The translations under genes and the position numbers were made by a program. Below are positions 9,310 through 19,459 of a DNA stretch of 64,000 nucleotides, in pieces. The notes under the pieces were generated by a model. The model saw nothing but the letters and a program-made list of their open reading frames with translations, was not told where the DNA came from and made no database searches. The stretch spans positions 1,310,501 to 1,374,500 of the forward strand of contig NZ_CP044426.1 in the NCBI RefSeq assembly GCF_008824185.1, written 5' to 3'. Positions within the stretch are counted from its first letter, which is position 1. The number at the start of each line of letters is the position of its first letter. Origin of the DNA: Paracoccus pantotrophus. GTDB lineage: Bacteria > Pseudomonadota > Alphaproteobacteria > Rhodobacterales > Rhodobacteraceae.

Positions 9310-9460
9310 GTCTTCTCCTTGCAGCGGTTGCGCGGGGCAAACTAACCGGGTGCGGCGCAAAGGAAAACCTCGATTTTCGGCGCCGGGCGGCAAGGGGTTG
9401 CGCGGCGCGGGGCATGGGTGCAGGTTCGGGCCAGATCATTGCAAGCCACAGGCCCTGCCC

Positions 9461-10459
<999 letters not shown>

Positions 10460-10529
10460 GGGCGCGCGCCCGTCTATCATCGCCGCCTTGACAGGTGGGG
10501 CAACCGCCGAACAGGGAACGAGGGCTAGG

Positions 10530-11102
10530 ATGATGTATTCCAACGGGATGAGCCGGCGATTTGTGCTGCTGGGCGGGGCGGCGCTGGGGCTCGCGGGCTG
10601 CTCGAACGCGATCGGACAGGATGCGCCCTCGCGGCTGGACGCGCGCGTCGATGCGACGCGGGACTTCCTGCTGCGCAGCTATCCCAATGTCGCGCCCATG
10701 GTGCAGAACGCCAAGGGCGTGCTTTACATGCCGCTGATGACCGAGGCGGGCTTCGGCGTCGGCGGCGCCTATGGCCAGGGCGCGCTGCGCATCAACGACG
10801 TGACGGTGGATTACTATTCGGCGGCGCAGGCCAGCGTCGGCTTCCAGATCGGCGCGCAGCAATATGCCCATGTGCTGATCTTCCAGACCGATGCCGCGCT
10901 GGCCGATTTCCGCCGCGCGCCGGGCTGGGTGGCCGAGGCCGGGGCCTATTACGCGCTGCCCGCCGGGGGCGTCTCGATGGGCACCGATACCATCACCGCG
11001 CAGCAGCCGGTGGTGGCGATGATCTTCGGCCAGTCGGGTCTGATGGCCGGCGCCTCGATCGCCGGGACGAAATACAGCCGCGTCATCCCCTCGACCTTCT
11101 GA
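10530..11102 (+). CDS. SYLF (YSC84-like) domain lipoprotein
   Basis: The roughly 190-residue protein has the signal MSRRFVLLGGAALGLAGC with lipobox LAGC. The SRRF context could also fit a Tat signal. The mature part (YPNVAPMVQNAKGVLYMPLMTEAGFGVGGAYGQGALR, then a Tyr-Tyr-Ser segment and QIGAQQYAHVLIFQTDAALADF) is a SYLF/YSC84 domain, a lipid-associated fold of unclear bacterial function. Three in-frame ATGs lie at 10530, 10533 and 10548; the annotated start is the outermost, but the last places the arginines at the very N-terminus. It stands alone between hemB and a convergent lytic transglycosylase. Confidence 0.8.
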   Translation: MMYSNGMSRRFVLLGGAALGLAGCSNAIGQDAPSRLDARVDATRDFLLRSYPNVAPMVQNAKGVLYMPLMTEAGFGVGGAYGQGALRINDVTVDYYSAAQASVGFQIGAQQYAHVLIFQTDAALADFRRAPGWVAEAGAYYALPAGGVSMGTDTITAQQPVVAMIFGQSGLMAGASIAGTKYSRVIPSTF

Positions 11103-11115
11103 GGAAAAACGCCAA

Positions 11116-11136
11116 GGCCGGACGCCCTGCCCGGCC
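11116..11136. terminator. Possible shared terminator between convergent genes
   Basis: GGCCGG (11116-11121) and CCGGCC (11131-11136) form a 6-bp stem with a 9-base loop in the 41-bp gap between two convergent stop codons. There is no clear T-run on either side. Confidence 0.35.
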
Positions 11137-11143
11137 CTGCCTT

Positions 11144-11809
11144 TCAGCTGCCGTGGATGATGCGGACGTAGTTGCGCGTCTCGCGATAGGGCGGCACGCC
11201 GCCGTATTTCGCCACCGCCGCCGGCCCGGCATTATAGGCCGCCAGCGCCAGCCGCCAGCTGCCGAAGGTATTGTACATCATGCGCAGGTAGCGCGCGCCG
11301 CCTTCCAGGTTCTGGATCGGGTCGTTCGGATCGACGCCCAGCTTGGCCGCCGTGCCCGGCATCAGCTGCGCCAGCCCCTGCGCGCCCTTGTGCGAGCGCG
11401 CCGACGGGTTCCAGCCCGATTCCTGCTGCACCAGGCGCAGGAACAGATCCTCGGGGATGCCGTGCTTGCGCGCGACGGCGCGGGCATGGGGCAGATACTG
11501 GCTGCGCCGGTTGCCGCGATAGGCGGGAATCGCGGTGGGGATGTCCAGTTCCACCACGCTCTTGGTCGAGGTGCCGCCGGGGCGCAGCCGGGCCGACTGC
11601 TGGTATTGCGCGGCCAGACGCGAATCCATCAGCCGGGTCTGGCGCTCGAACTGGGCCAGCCGCGACTTGCCGCTTTTCGCCTGCAGCCGCAGCCCGTCGG
11701 CCGCGGCGGGGGCGGCCAGCCCGGCCGAAAACGCCAGGACCATCACGGCCCGGCCCAACTGGCGCATCATCGCCCGATCGCGTGAAAGCATCATTCGTCC
11801 CTCATGCAT
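11144..11809 (-). CDS. Periplasmic lytic transglycosylase (SLT domain)
   Basis: This protein of about 221 residues has a signal peptide (MRQLGRAVMVLAFSAGLAAPAAADG) and a C-terminal SLT catalytic domain of the goose-lysozyme type. KHGIPEDLFLRLVQQESGWNP holds the catalytic Glu, followed by SHKGAQGLAQLMPGTAAKLG and AALAAYNAGPAAV. It cleaves peptidoglycan to 1,6-anhydro-muropeptides in the periplasm. The annotated start is ATG 11809; the paired ATGs at 11794 and 11791 have GAGGGA just upstream and may be the true start. All options leave the signal peptide intact. Confidence 0.88.
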   Translation of the reverse strand: MHEGRMMLSRDRAMMRQLGRAVMVLAFSAGLAAPAAADGLRLQAKSGKSRLAQFERQTRLMDSRLAAQYQQSARLRPGGTSTKSVVELDIPTAIPAYRGNRRSQYLPHARAVARKHGIPEDLFLRLVQQESGWNPSARSHKGAQGLAQLMPGTAAKLGVDPNDPIQNLEGGARYLRMMYNTFGSWRLALAAYNAGPAAVAKYGGVPPYRETRNYVRIIHGS

Positions 11810-11830
11810 GGCGTCTTCTTTTTTGGCTGC

Positions 11831-11861
11831 ACTATAGCGCAAAGCCCGGCGCGTGCCGCAA
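11831..11861 (-). promoter_or_regulatory. Candidate promoter of the lytic transglycosylase gene
   Basis: On the minus strand TTGCGG (11861-11856) and TATAGT (11836-11831) are separated by 19 bases. Transcription would start about 15 bases before the first possible start codon. The spacer is 2 bases longer than ideal. Confidence 0.4.
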
Positions 11862-11997
11862 GGGGATTTTACCGCGCGCCGGCGGCCGCGATCATCGGCG
11901 GATTTCCGCCTGTGCCCGCTGATGCCATTCCGCTTGCTCCCCCGCCCCCTCACGCGCTACACCCCGCGGGAACGAAGCCAACGAAAGGGACCGCAGC

Positions 11998-12504
11998 ATG
12001 GCTGGCAGCGTGAACAAGGTGATCCTGGTCGGCAACCTGGGCCAAGACCCGGAGATCCGCAGCTTTCCCAGCGGCGGCAAGGTCGCCAACCTGCGCATCG
12101 CCACGTCCGAGACCTGGAAGGACCGCAATACCGGCGAGCGCAAGGAGCGCACCGAATGGCACACGGTCGCCATCTATTCCGAGCCCCTGGTCCGCGTGGC
12201 CGAGCAATATCTGAAAAAGGGCTCCAAGGTCTATGTCGAGGGCCAGCTGGAAACCCGCAAGTGGCAGGACCAGAGCGGCAACGACCGCTATTCGACCGAG
12301 GTGGCGCTGCGCCCCTTCCGCAGCGAGCTGCACATGCTCGACAGCCGCGGCGGCGGCGGTGGCGGCGGCCGCGATGACGGTTATGGCGGCGGCGGTTACG
12401 GTGGCGGCGGCTATGGCGGCGGCAGCTCGTCGGGCGGCAGTTCCTCGGGCGGCGGCGGGCAATCGCAGAACCGGCCCGATTTCGACGACGACATCCCGTT
12501 CTGA
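11998..12504 (+). CDS. ssb: Single-stranded DNA-binding protein
   Basis: The 168-residue SSB has an N-terminal OB fold (GSVNKVILVGNLGQDPEIR, NTGERKERTEWHTVAIY, YVEGQLETRKWQD), a Gly/Ser-rich disordered linker encoded by GGCGGC-type repeats at about 12346-12470, and the acidic tip DFDDDIPF that docks partner proteins. It coats single-stranded DNA during replication and repair. The start ATG 11998 has AAAGGGA upstream. Confidence 0.97.
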   Translation: MAGSVNKVILVGNLGQDPEIRSFPSGGKVANLRIATSETWKDRNTGERKERTEWHTVAIYSEPLVRVAEQYLKKGSKVYVEGQLETRKWQDQSGNDRYSTEVALRPFRSELHMLDSRGGGGGGGRDDGYGGGGYGGGGYGGGSSSGGSSSGGGGQSQNRPDFDDDIPF

Positions 12505-12530
12505 TCGCGGGTGCCCAACCCGGTCCCACA

Positions 12531-12560
12531 AATCCCGGCCCCTCGCGGCCGGGATTTTCC
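12531..12560. terminator. Intrinsic terminator between ssb and the convergent gntR gene
   Basis: AATCCCGGCC (12531-12540) pairs perfectly with GGCCGGGATT (12547-12556), followed by TTCC. The stem is flanked by two convergent stop codons, and the opposite strand also ends in TT, so it may serve both genes. Confidence 0.75.
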
Positions 12561-12563
12561 GTT

Positions 12564-13334
12564 TCAGAACCGGCTCAGCAGGTCCGAGCGGAACGAGGCG
12601 TCCAGCCGGCGCATGTAGCTTTCGGCGCAGCACATGTGATCGTGCATGATGCGGGCCGCGGCATCGCCATCCTCGGCGCGAAAGGCGGCCAGCAGCTGCC
12701 GGTGGCTTTCGATATTCGCCTCGCCGAAGATCTCGTGCTCGCGCATGCTTTCGCTGCGATAGCTGACCAGGTCGCGCAGCATGCTGTTCAGGAAGCGGCA
12801 CATGAAGACCAGGATCACGTTGTCCGAGGCCTCGCAGAGGATGTCGTGGAACTCGGTCTCGGCCCGGCGCACCAGGGCGCGGTCCTGGGCCGCGTTCGCC
12901 GCTTCGCAGATGCGGATGTTCTCTTCCAGCCGACGGAAATGCTCGGGCGTCAGCTTGCCGATGACGTTACGCGCCAGGCTGACTTCCAGCGACTGGCGCA
13001 GCTCGTAGACCTGGGCGAAGTCGATCCTCTGGAAATGCAGGTATTGCCGCAGCTGCTGGGTGACGATGTCGATCGAGGCGGGCTGGATCTCGGGCCCGCC
13101 GTTCGGACCCGAGAGCATGCGCACCAGCCCCTCGACCTCTAGCGCCTTCAGCGCCTCGCGGATGGTGCCTTTCGAGCAGCCGTAATGTTCCATCAGCGCG
13201 CGCTCATGCGGCAATCGGTCGCCGGGGCGCAAGCCGTCGCGGGCGATGCGGCGGCGGATGTCCTCGGCCACCTGGTCCGACAGCTTGATGCGGGTAAGCC
13301 TGCGTTCCTTGCCTGCCGGCGCGTCCTGATCCAT
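12564..13334 (-). CDS. GntR/FadR-family transcriptional regulator
   Basis: The 256-residue regulator has an N-terminal winged helix (KLSDQVAEDIRRRIARDGL, RLPHERALMEHYGCSKGTI, REALKALEVEGLV) and an all-helical FCD ligand-binding domain. The FCD metal-site residues are visible (Asp/Glu and His in RAETEFHDILCEASDN, later ESHRQLLAAF and DHMCCAESYMRR). It is the last gene of the eight-gene run that starts at 20671, only 8 bases after the M81 gene. The natural inference is that it controls this operon and senses its substrate or a product. The palindrome at 20732-20753 is a candidate operator. Confidence 0.87.
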   Translation of the reverse strand: MDQDAPAGKERRLTRIKLSDQVAEDIRRRIARDGLRPGDRLPHERALMEHYGCSKGTIREALKALEVEGLVRMLSGPNGGPEIQPASIDIVTQQLRQYLHFQRIDFAQVYELRQSLEVSLARNVIGKLTPEHFRRLEENIRICEAANAAQDRALVRRAETEFHDILCEASDNVILVFMCRFLNSMLRDLVSYRSESMREHEIFGEANIESHRQLLAAFRAEDGDAAARIMHDHMCCAESYMRRLDASFRSDLLSRF

Positions 13335-13342
13335 GCGGTCCT

Positions 13343-14827
13343 TCAATCCTGCCAGGTTGTCCCCAGGTCCAGCGGATATATGGGCCGGGCGAGTTTTTTG
13401 AAAGCGAACAGATCGTAATCCGAGGCGGTTACGCCCGAGCTTGCGCATTCCACCACGGCTTGCGCAAGCGGCTCGAAGACCGGGCGACAATACATGCGCG
13501 ATTTCAGGTGCAGGAAGCGCGCCTGCGCGGCGTCAAGCCCCAGGCAGGAAAAGCAACCCAGGTCCAGCGGCTCGTGCGGCTGCTCGCAGACGACGATGCG
13601 CGCGGCGCCGGTGTCGAAGGCGGCGGCGCGGCCCATCGACAGCTCCTGCCCGTGATAGATCGGCCCGGCGACGCGATAGCGCCCGTCCGACAGCGCCGTC
13701 ACCCGACCCTTCAGCCGCAGCGGCGGGCGCGGCGCGGGCAGGCCCTCGGCCGGGGTCTTGTTGCCCAAGGTGATTTCCAGCTCGGCTCCCTCGCCTGCGG
13801 CGAAAAGCTGCACCACGGTTTCGGGATCGGCGACGGGACCGACCAGGATGCCCTGCTGCCCGGCGGCCAGCAATTCCTCCAGCACGTCCATCACGTCGCA
13901 GCTGCCGCCCGACATGCAATTGTCGCCATGATCCAGCAGCAGAACCGGCGCCGAACCGTCTGCCAGAGCCGCGGCGCGGGCGACGGATTGCGCCAGCGGC
14001 TCCTCGACATAGACATATTCGGCGCGCCGCCGCCATGCCTCGCGGCCAAGCTCCTGCGCGACCGCGCGCGCAAGCTCGGGCGTGTCGGCAACGGTGACGA
14101 TGGAGAGGCCGGTCTCGGCCAGGTCGGCGATGGGAAAGCCGCCAAAGACCGTCGCCGCCTGCACGCCCGGCCGCGCCTCGGCCTGCCGCGCCAGCGCGAT
14201 CAGGTCGGTCATGGCGCAATCGGTCGTGGTGTTCATGCACAGCGTCGCCGCCAGCATCGGCGGGTGGCACAGCGCCATGGCCGGGCGCGGGCCGCCGGAT
14301 AGCAGCGGCTCGAACAGGCGCGCGACATGCTCGCCGGTCGCGACCATGTCCACATGCGGATAGGTCTTGAAGCCGACGATCACGTCGCAATGCTCCAGCA
14401 TCGCTTGGGTGATGTTGCCATGCAGGTCCAGCGCCACGCCGATGGGCACGCCCGGCGCGGCGGCGCGGACGCGGCGCAGAAGCTCGCCTTCGCCATCGTC
14501 ATGGCTGCGCGTCACCATGGCGCCGTGCAGGTCCAGCAGGATGCCGTCGCAGCCCCCTTCCACCGCCGCCAGGATCGCCTGCGCCATGGCCTCGAAGGCC
14601 TCGTCCTCGACGGGCCCCGAGGGCATGGCATGGGCGATCAGCGGCACTTCCACCTCGGCACCGATGCGGTGGGCGAAGGCGTGGAAGGCGCCGATGGCGG
14701 CGGGATAGTTCTCGGCCGCCGCCAGCGCCTCCCCGCCCCATTTCGGGGCAAAGGCGGCCAAGGGCGTCTTGACCGGCGAGAAGCTGTTGGTCTCGTGGTT
14801 CAGCCGGGCCAGGACAAGGCGGGTCAT
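13343..14827 (-). CDS. M81 family metallopeptidase (MlrC-like)
   Basis: The 494-residue protein starts MTRLVLARLNHETNSFSP, the signature N-terminus of the M81 family, followed by GILLDLHGAMVTRSHDDGEGE, IGVALDLHGNIT and VGFKTYPHVDM, which carry the conserved Asp/His residues of the metal site. LLDHGDNCMSGGSCD begins the MlrC C-terminal domain. The founding member, microcystinase C, finishes degradation of linearised microcystin; most homologues have unknown substrates. Its start overlaps the stop of the M20 hydrolase by 4 bases (ATGA), so the two are translationally coupled. Confidence 0.85.
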   Translation of the reverse strand: MTRLVLARLNHETNSFSPVKTPLAAFAPKWGGEALAAAENYPAAIGAFHAFAHRIGAEVEVPLIAHAMPSGPVEDEAFEAMAQAILAAVEGGCDGILLDLHGAMVTRSHDDGEGELLRRVRAAAPGVPIGVALDLHGNITQAMLEHCDVIVGFKTYPHVDMVATGEHVARLFEPLLSGGPRPAMALCHPPMLAATLCMNTTTDCAMTDLIALARQAEARPGVQAATVFGGFPIADLAETGLSIVTVADTPELARAVAQELGREAWRRRAEYVYVEEPLAQSVARAAALADGSAPVLLLDHGDNCMSGGSCDVMDVLEELLAAGQQGILVGPVADPETVVQLFAAGEGAELEITLGNKTPAEGLPAPRPPLRLKGRVTALSDGRYRVAGPIYHGQELSMGRAAAFDTGAARIVVCEQPHEPLDLGCFSCLGLDAAQARFLHLKSRMYCRPVFEPLAQAVVECASSGVTASDYDLFAFKKLARPIYPLDLGTTWQD

Positions 14828-16083
14828 GCGGCGGCCTCCTTGCGGGCCTCGGCCATGCGGCGGTCATAGTCCAGAACCGCCTCCAGCAGCACCTGCGCGC
14901 CGGCGGCGCATTCCTCGGGCTCGGTCGATTCGGCGGGGTTGTGGCTCAGCCCGTCCCTGCAGGGCACGAAGATCATCGTCGTCGGCGCCAGTGCCGCCGC
15001 ATGGGCCGCGTCATGGCCGGCGCCCGAGATGATGTCGCGCGTCGAATAGCCCGCCGCCTGCGCCCCCGCCCTGACCGAGGCGATGCATTCGGCGTCGAAG
15101 ACCACCGGCGCGGTGCGCGAGATCTGCTCCAGCCGGCTTTCCAGCCCGACCGCTTGGGCGGCATCCCGCACCAGTTCCTCGACCTCGGCCTGCATCCGGT
15201 CCAGCACCGCGTCCGAAGGATGGCGCAGGTCGATGGTGGCGCGCACCTGGCCGGGGATCACGTTATGCGAATTGGGGCTGATCTCCAGGAAGCCGATGGT
15301 GCCTACCGCGTCCCTATGCGCCTTGGCGATGCGGTCGATCCCCTCGATCACCCGCGCCATGCCCAGCAGCGCGTTGCGGCGCATCCCCATCGGGGTCGAG
15401 CCGGTATGCGCCGCCGTACCGGTCAGCGTCAGTTCGAACCAGCGCATGCCCTGGATGCCCTGCACCACGCCGATCTCAACCTCCTCGGCCTCCAGGATCG
15501 GCCCCTGCTCGATATGCAACTCGAACATGGCGCCGAAGCGGACTGATCCCGCCTTGGTCTCGCCGCGATAGCCGATGCGGTCGAGGCTGGCGCCGAAGCT
15601 GTCGCCGCGGGCGTCCGTGCGCCCGTCGCCATAGTCGCGGCTGTAGACCCCGGCCCAGATCCCCGAGCCGAGCATCGCCGGCGAAAAGCGCGAGCCTTCC
15701 TCGTTGGTCCAGTTGACCAGCATCAGGGGCGCCTCGGTCTGGTAGCCGGCGGCGTCGAGCGTGCGCAGCACCTCGAGCCCGGCCAGCACCCCCAGCACGC
15801 CGTCGAACTTGCCGCCCGTGGGCTGGGTATCCAGATGGCTGCCCATGGCGATGGCAGGCAGGTCCGCGCGGGTGCCGGGACGGGTGGCGAACATGTTGCC
15901 GGCCTCGTCCACGGTCATGCTGAGACCCAGCGCGGCGCATTGGGCGCGCAGCCAGTCGCGCACGCGGCGGTCGTCCTCGGACAGCGTCAGCCGGGCAATG
16001 CCGCCGTCGGGCGTGGCCCCGATCCGCGCCGTCTCCATCAGGCTGTCCCACAGCCTTTCGGCGTCGATTGTCAGGTTGGACAT
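14824..16083 (-). CDS. M20 family amidohydrolase, hydantoinase/carbamoylase type
   Basis: The 419-residue Zn-dependent hydrolase belongs to the group with N-carbamoyl-L-amino acid hydrolase, allantoate amidohydrolase and beta-ureidopropionase. Visible metal and catalytic motifs are GSHLDT (His83, Asp85), VNWTNEEGSRF, FELHIEQGPILE, GTAAHTG, SGAGHDAAH and LSHNPAE. The start at ATG 16083 is supported by AAGGA with a 7-base spacer; an in-frame ATG at 16098 has no such site. It follows the LivF-type gene with a gap of 11 bases and overlaps the M81 gene by 4. In this operon it probably cleaves an amide or ureido bond of the imported compound; the substrate cannot be named. Confidence 0.87.
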   Translation of the reverse strand: MSNLTIDAERLWDSLMETARIGATPDGGIARLTLSEDDRRVRDWLRAQCAALGLSMTVDEAGNMFATRPGTRADLPAIAMGSHLDTQPTGGKFDGVLGVLAGLEVLRTLDAAGYQTEAPLMLVNWTNEEGSRFSPAMLGSGIWAGVYSRDYGDGRTDARGDSFGASLDRIGYRGETKAGSVRFGAMFELHIEQGPILEAEEVEIGVVQGIQGMRWFELTLTGTAAHTGSTPMGMRRNALLGMARVIEGIDRIAKAHRDAVGTIGFLEISPNSHNVIPGQVRATIDLRHPSDAVLDRMQAEVEELVRDAAQAVGLESRLEQISRTAPVVFDAECIASVRAGAQAAGYSTRDIISGAGHDAAHAAALAPTTMIFVPCRDGLSHNPAESTEPEECAAGAQVLLEAVLDYDRRMAEARKEAAA

Positions 16084-16094
16084 GGTGTTTTCCT

Positions 16095-16799
16095 TCATGC
16101 CTTGACGCCCAGATAGCGGTCGATGGTGTCGGGGTCGCTGCGGAACTGCTCGGCGCTGGCGCAATGCACGATGCGGCCCAGTTCCAGGATGTAATGCCGG
16201 TCGGCCAGCTGGCTGCAGACGGCCAGGTTCTGCTCGACCAGCAGGATCGGCACGCCGGCCTCGCGGATCAGGCGGATCTGGGCGACGATCTCCTCGACGA
16301 TGATCGGGGCGAGGCCCTCGACCGGCTCGTCCAGCATCAGCACCTTGGGACCGTTGAGCAGCGCCCGGGCGATCGAGAGCATCTGCTGCTCGCCCCCCGA
16401 AAGCTGGCCGCCGCCGTTCTTCCTGCGCTCTTCCAGCCGCGGGAAGATGCGATAGATGTCGGCCAAAGCCCAGGGCGAGCCGCGGCGCGCGGCGATGCGC
16501 AGGTTCTCCTCGACGGTCAGCAGCTGGAAGATGCCGCGATCCTCGGGCACCAGCGACAGCCCGGCCGCGGCGATGCGATGCGCCGGCTGGCCGGTCACGT
16601 CGCGGCCGGCCAATTCGACGCGCCCCTGACGCGGCGCGATCAGGCCCACGGCGGTTTTCAGCGTCGTGCTTTTGCCGGCGCCGTTGCGGCCCAGCAGGGT
16701 GACGATCTCGCCCGGCCCGACCTCCAGCGTGACGCCCTGCAGGATGTGGCTCTTGCCGTAATAGGCGTGCAGGTCGATCAGTTTCAGCGCGGCGGTCAT
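16095..16799 (-). CDS. LivF-type ABC transporter ATP-binding protein
   Basis: The 234-residue ATPase of the branched-chain amino acid (HAAT) transporter family has Walker A GRNGAGKST, signature LSGGEQQMLSIARAL, Walker B VLMLDEPVEGLAP and the short LivF-type C-terminus ending DRYLGVKA. It pairs with the LivG-type gene upstream, overlapping it by 4 bases. Family members carry amino acids, amides, urea and similar compounds. Confidence 0.92.
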   Translation of the reverse strand: MTAALKLIDLHAYYGKSHILQGVTLEVGPGEIVTLLGRNGAGKSTTLKTAVGLIAPRQGRVELAGRDVTGQPAHRIAAAGLSLVPEDRGIFQLLTVEENLRIAARRGSPWALADIYRIFPRLEERRKNGGGQLSGGEQQMLSIARALLNGPKVLMLDEPVEGLAPIIVEEIVAQIRLIREAGVPILLVEQNLAVCSQLADRHYILELGRIVHCASAEQFRSDPDTIDRYLGVKA

Positions 16800-17563
16800 G
16801 CGATGTCCCCCGTGATCATGTTGCCCAGATAGGCGCGCTGCACCTCGGGGTCGTCGCGGACCTGGGCGGGCGTGCCCTCGACCAGCTTGCGGCCCAGCCG
16901 CATCACCGTGACCACGTCCGAGATGTTCATGACGATGCCCATGTTATGCTCGATGAACAGCACGGTATGGTCGCGGCCGAGGTCGCGGATCAGCTGCTTC
17001 ATCGCCTCGATATCGTCGATGCCCATGCCGGATGTCGGCTCGTCCAGCAGGATGACGCGCGGCCGCGCCGCCATGGCCATGCCCACCTCCAGCCGGCGCT
17101 GCTGGCCATGCGACAGCTCGCCCGCCAGCCGGTTCGACACGGGGGCAAGCGCCAGACGCTCGATCACCTCGTCGGCGATGGCCAGCGCCTCGGCATTGGC
17201 TTCCGCCCGCCGCCAGGGCGCCAGCGCCTGCCAGGGCGTGCGGCCCTGGGCGGCAAGGCGCAGGTTCTCGCGCAGGGCCAGGTTGGGAAACAGGCTGGTG
17301 ACCTGGAACGAGCGCGCGATCCCCAGCCGCACCCGGTCGTCGTCCGAGGTGTCGGTGATGTCGCGCCCGTCCAGCTCGATCCGCCCCGAGGATGCCCGCA
17401 CCCGCCCGGTCAGCGCGTGAAACAGCGTGGTCTTGCCCGCCCCGTTCGGCCCGATGATCGAATGGACCGAGTTGCGGCGGATCTGCAGGTCCACCTCGGC
17501 CAGCGCGTGGAAATTGCCGTATTTGACCCCCAGGCCGCGGGTCTGCAAGGCGATGTCGGTCAT
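16796..17563 (-). CDS. LivG-type ABC transporter ATP-binding protein
   Basis: The 255-residue ATPase has Walker A GPNGAGKTT, the LivG-type inserted segment (SRPRVILLDEPTSGMGIDD after SHGQQRRLEVGMAMA) and the C-terminal RAYLGNMI that characterises LivG rather than LivF. ATG 17563 was chosen because the longer frame only reads through the end of the LivM-type gene; the intended start lies 1 base after that stop. It forms the ATPase pair with the gene at 16095-16799. Confidence 0.92.
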   Translation of the reverse strand: MTDIALQTRGLGVKYGNFHALAEVDLQIRRNSVHSIIGPNGAGKTTLFHALTGRVRASSGRIELDGRDITDTSDDDRVRLGIARSFQVTSLFPNLALRENLRLAAQGRTPWQALAPWRRAEANAEALAIADEVIERLALAPVSNRLAGELSHGQQRRLEVGMAMAARPRVILLDEPTSGMGIDDIEAMKQLIRDLGRDHTVLFIEHNMGIVMNISDVVTVMRLGRKLVEGTPAQVRDDPEVQRAYLGNMITGDIA

Positions 17564-17564
17564 C

Positions 17565-18542
17565 TCAATGCTCCTCGGCCGGGGTTTCGGGCGCCCGCTC
17601 GCGGCGGAAGACCAGGTCGTAGCCGCGCTCGACCAGCCCCCAGAGCCCGCGTTGCAGGAACAGCGCCACCGTGACCAGCACCAGGCCCAGAAGCAGCAGC
17701 CAGCGCGGCCAGACGGTGGACAGCGCATCGGCCAAGAGCAGGTAGAACCCCGCCCCCAGCACCGAGCCGAACAGGCTGGAACTGCCGCCGATGATGGTCA
17801 TGATCAGGATCAGCTCGCTGGTGTGGTATTCGATGTTCGACAGCGGCGCGACGCCGATCAGCATCGCATGCAGCGCGCCGCCAAAGGCCGTGACCGCGCC
17901 CGAGATGGCGAAAGCCTCGATCTTGAACAGCCGGGTCGGGAAGCCGATGGCGGCCGCCCGCCCCTCGTTCTCGCGGATCGCCAGCAGGGTGCGGCCGAAG
18001 GTCGATTGCGTGACCATGACCAGCACCGCGAAGACCGCCACGAAGCAGATGGCGACGAAGGTGTAATAGGACCAGGGCGCGTTCAGCACCGTGCCGCCGA
18101 CCGAGGGGCGCGGCACGCCCAGCAGCCCGTTGTCGCCGCCGGTCACGCCGCTGAACGTATAGGCGACGAAATAGAACAGCTGCGAGAAGGCCAGCGTCAG
18201 CATGACGAAATAGACCCCCTGCCGGCGGATCGACAGCCAGCCGACCAGCGTGGCCGTGGCCGCGCCCAGCACCGCCGCGCCGGCCAGCACCAAGGGCACC
18301 GGGACCTGCCAGCGCGTCAGGCAGATGCCCGCGACATAGGTGCCGATGCCGAAGAAGATGCCCTGGCCGAAGGACAGAAGGCCGGTATAGCCCAGCAGCA
18401 GGTTGCAGGCCGCGACGACCATGGCGAAGATCAGGATCTCGGTCGCCAGGATGCCGGATTTCAGGAACAGCGGCAGCACCAGCACGGTCAGCAGCGCCAG
18501 CGCCAGCTGCGCATAGGGTTTGTCGAGCGGGTTCATGCTCAT
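17565..18542 (-). CDS. LivM-type ABC transporter permease
   Basis: The 325-residue permease has about nine hydrophobic segments and the LivM signature region (NLLLGYTGLLSFGQGIFFGIG, then VYFVMLTLAFSQLFYF and ENEGRAAAIGFP). Two starts are possible: ATG 18542 overlaps the LivH-type stop by 4 bases, and ATG 18536 sits 8 bases after GGGAGG. It forms the translocation pore together with the LivH-type protein. Confidence 0.92.
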   Translation of the reverse strand: MSMNPLDKPYAQLALALLTVLVLPLFLKSGILATEILIFAMVVAACNLLLGYTGLLSFGQGIFFGIGTYVAGICLTRWQVPVPLVLAGAAVLGAATATLVGWLSIRRQGVYFVMLTLAFSQLFYFVAYTFSGVTGGDNGLLGVPRPSVGGTVLNAPWSYYTFVAICFVAVFAVLVMVTQSTFGRTLLAIRENEGRAAAIGFPTRLFKIEAFAISGAVTAFGGALHAMLIGVAPLSNIEYHTSELILIMTIIGGSSSLFGSVLGAGFYLLLADALSTVWPRWLLLLGLVLVTVALFLQRGLWGLVERGYDLVFRRERAPETPAEEH

Positions 18543-19393
18543 GCCCTCCCCAACAGGCCGCGGGGCATCAGCGCGATGACCAGCGCCATGCCGACATAGA
18601 TCATCAGCCGCGCGCCCTCGGGCCACAGCGTGGTCATGACGCTTTGCACCACGCCGACCAGCAGGCCCGCGACCAGCGCGCCGGTATAGCTGCCCATGCC
18701 GCCGATCACGACGACGACGAAGGCCACCGACAGCGCCTCGATCCCCATGAAGGGCTCGACGCCGCGGATCGGCGCGGCCAGCGCACCCGCCAGCCCGGCC
18801 AGCCCGGCGCCGAAGCCGAAGACGGCCGTGTTGATGCGCAGCGTGTTGTAGCCCAGGAGCGCCATGTTCGCGGGCGACTCGGACCCGCCGCGCACGATGG
18901 CGCCCAGCCGCGTGCCCTCCAGCAGCCACCACAGCAGCCCGGCCAGAACGGCGGTGAAGCCGATGGTGAACAGCCGGTATTGCGGATAGATGAAATCGCC
19001 CAGGATCACGACGCCCTGCAGCCCCTCGGGTGCCGGCACCGAGCCGCCCAGCGGCCCCCAGGCGATGATGACCAGTTCCTGCACGACCAGCGCCAGGCCC
19101 ACGGTCACCAGGATGTGGAAGGTATGCGGCAGCTTGTAGATGCGATGCAGCAGCACCGCCTCGATCAGCGCGGCGATGCCGGCGACGATCAGCGTGGCCA
19201 GCGGCATGGCGGCCCAGAAGCTGAAGCCGCGCATGGTCAGGTCATAGGTCAGATAGGCGCCCAGCAGGTAGAAGGCGCCATGGGCGAAGTTCACGAACTG
19301 CAAGAGGCCGAAGATGACGCTGAGGCCGACGGCAAGCAGGAAATACAGCATCCCCAGACCGATGCCGTTCAGAACCTGGAAAAGGTAGATCAC
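18539..19393 (-). CDS. LivH-type ABC transporter permease
   Basis: The 284-residue permease starts MIYLFQVLNGIGLGMLYFLL and has the LivH motif LSVIFGLLQFVNFAHGAFYLLGA, with VVVIGGMGSYTGALVAGLLVG near the end. It contains about eight membrane segments. It lies 66 bases downstream of the binding-protein gene and is coupled to the LivM-type gene by a 4-base overlap. Confidence 0.93.
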   Translation of the reverse strand: MIYLFQVLNGIGLGMLYFLLAVGLSVIFGLLQFVNFAHGAFYLLGAYLTYDLTMRGFSFWAAMPLATLIVAGIAALIEAVLLHRIYKLPHTFHILVTVGLALVVQELVIIAWGPLGGSVPAPEGLQGVVILGDFIYPQYRLFTIGFTAVLAGLLWWLLEGTRLGAIVRGGSESPANMALLGYNTLRINTAVFGFGAGLAGLAGALAAPIRGVEPFMGIEALSVAFVVVVIGGMGSYTGALVAGLLVGVVQSVMTTLWPEGARLMIYVGMALVIALMPRGLLGRA

Positions 19394-19459
19394 GGGCTTC
19401 TCCCTGAAACCGGGCGAAAAGGCCCCGCGCGACCTGCGGCCGCGCGGGGAGGCGGGGGA

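Noticed and set aside
12340..12470. GGCGGC-type tandem repeats, first considered as a separate repeat element
   Set aside because: They encode the Gly/Ser-rich linker of SSB and are explained by the protein.
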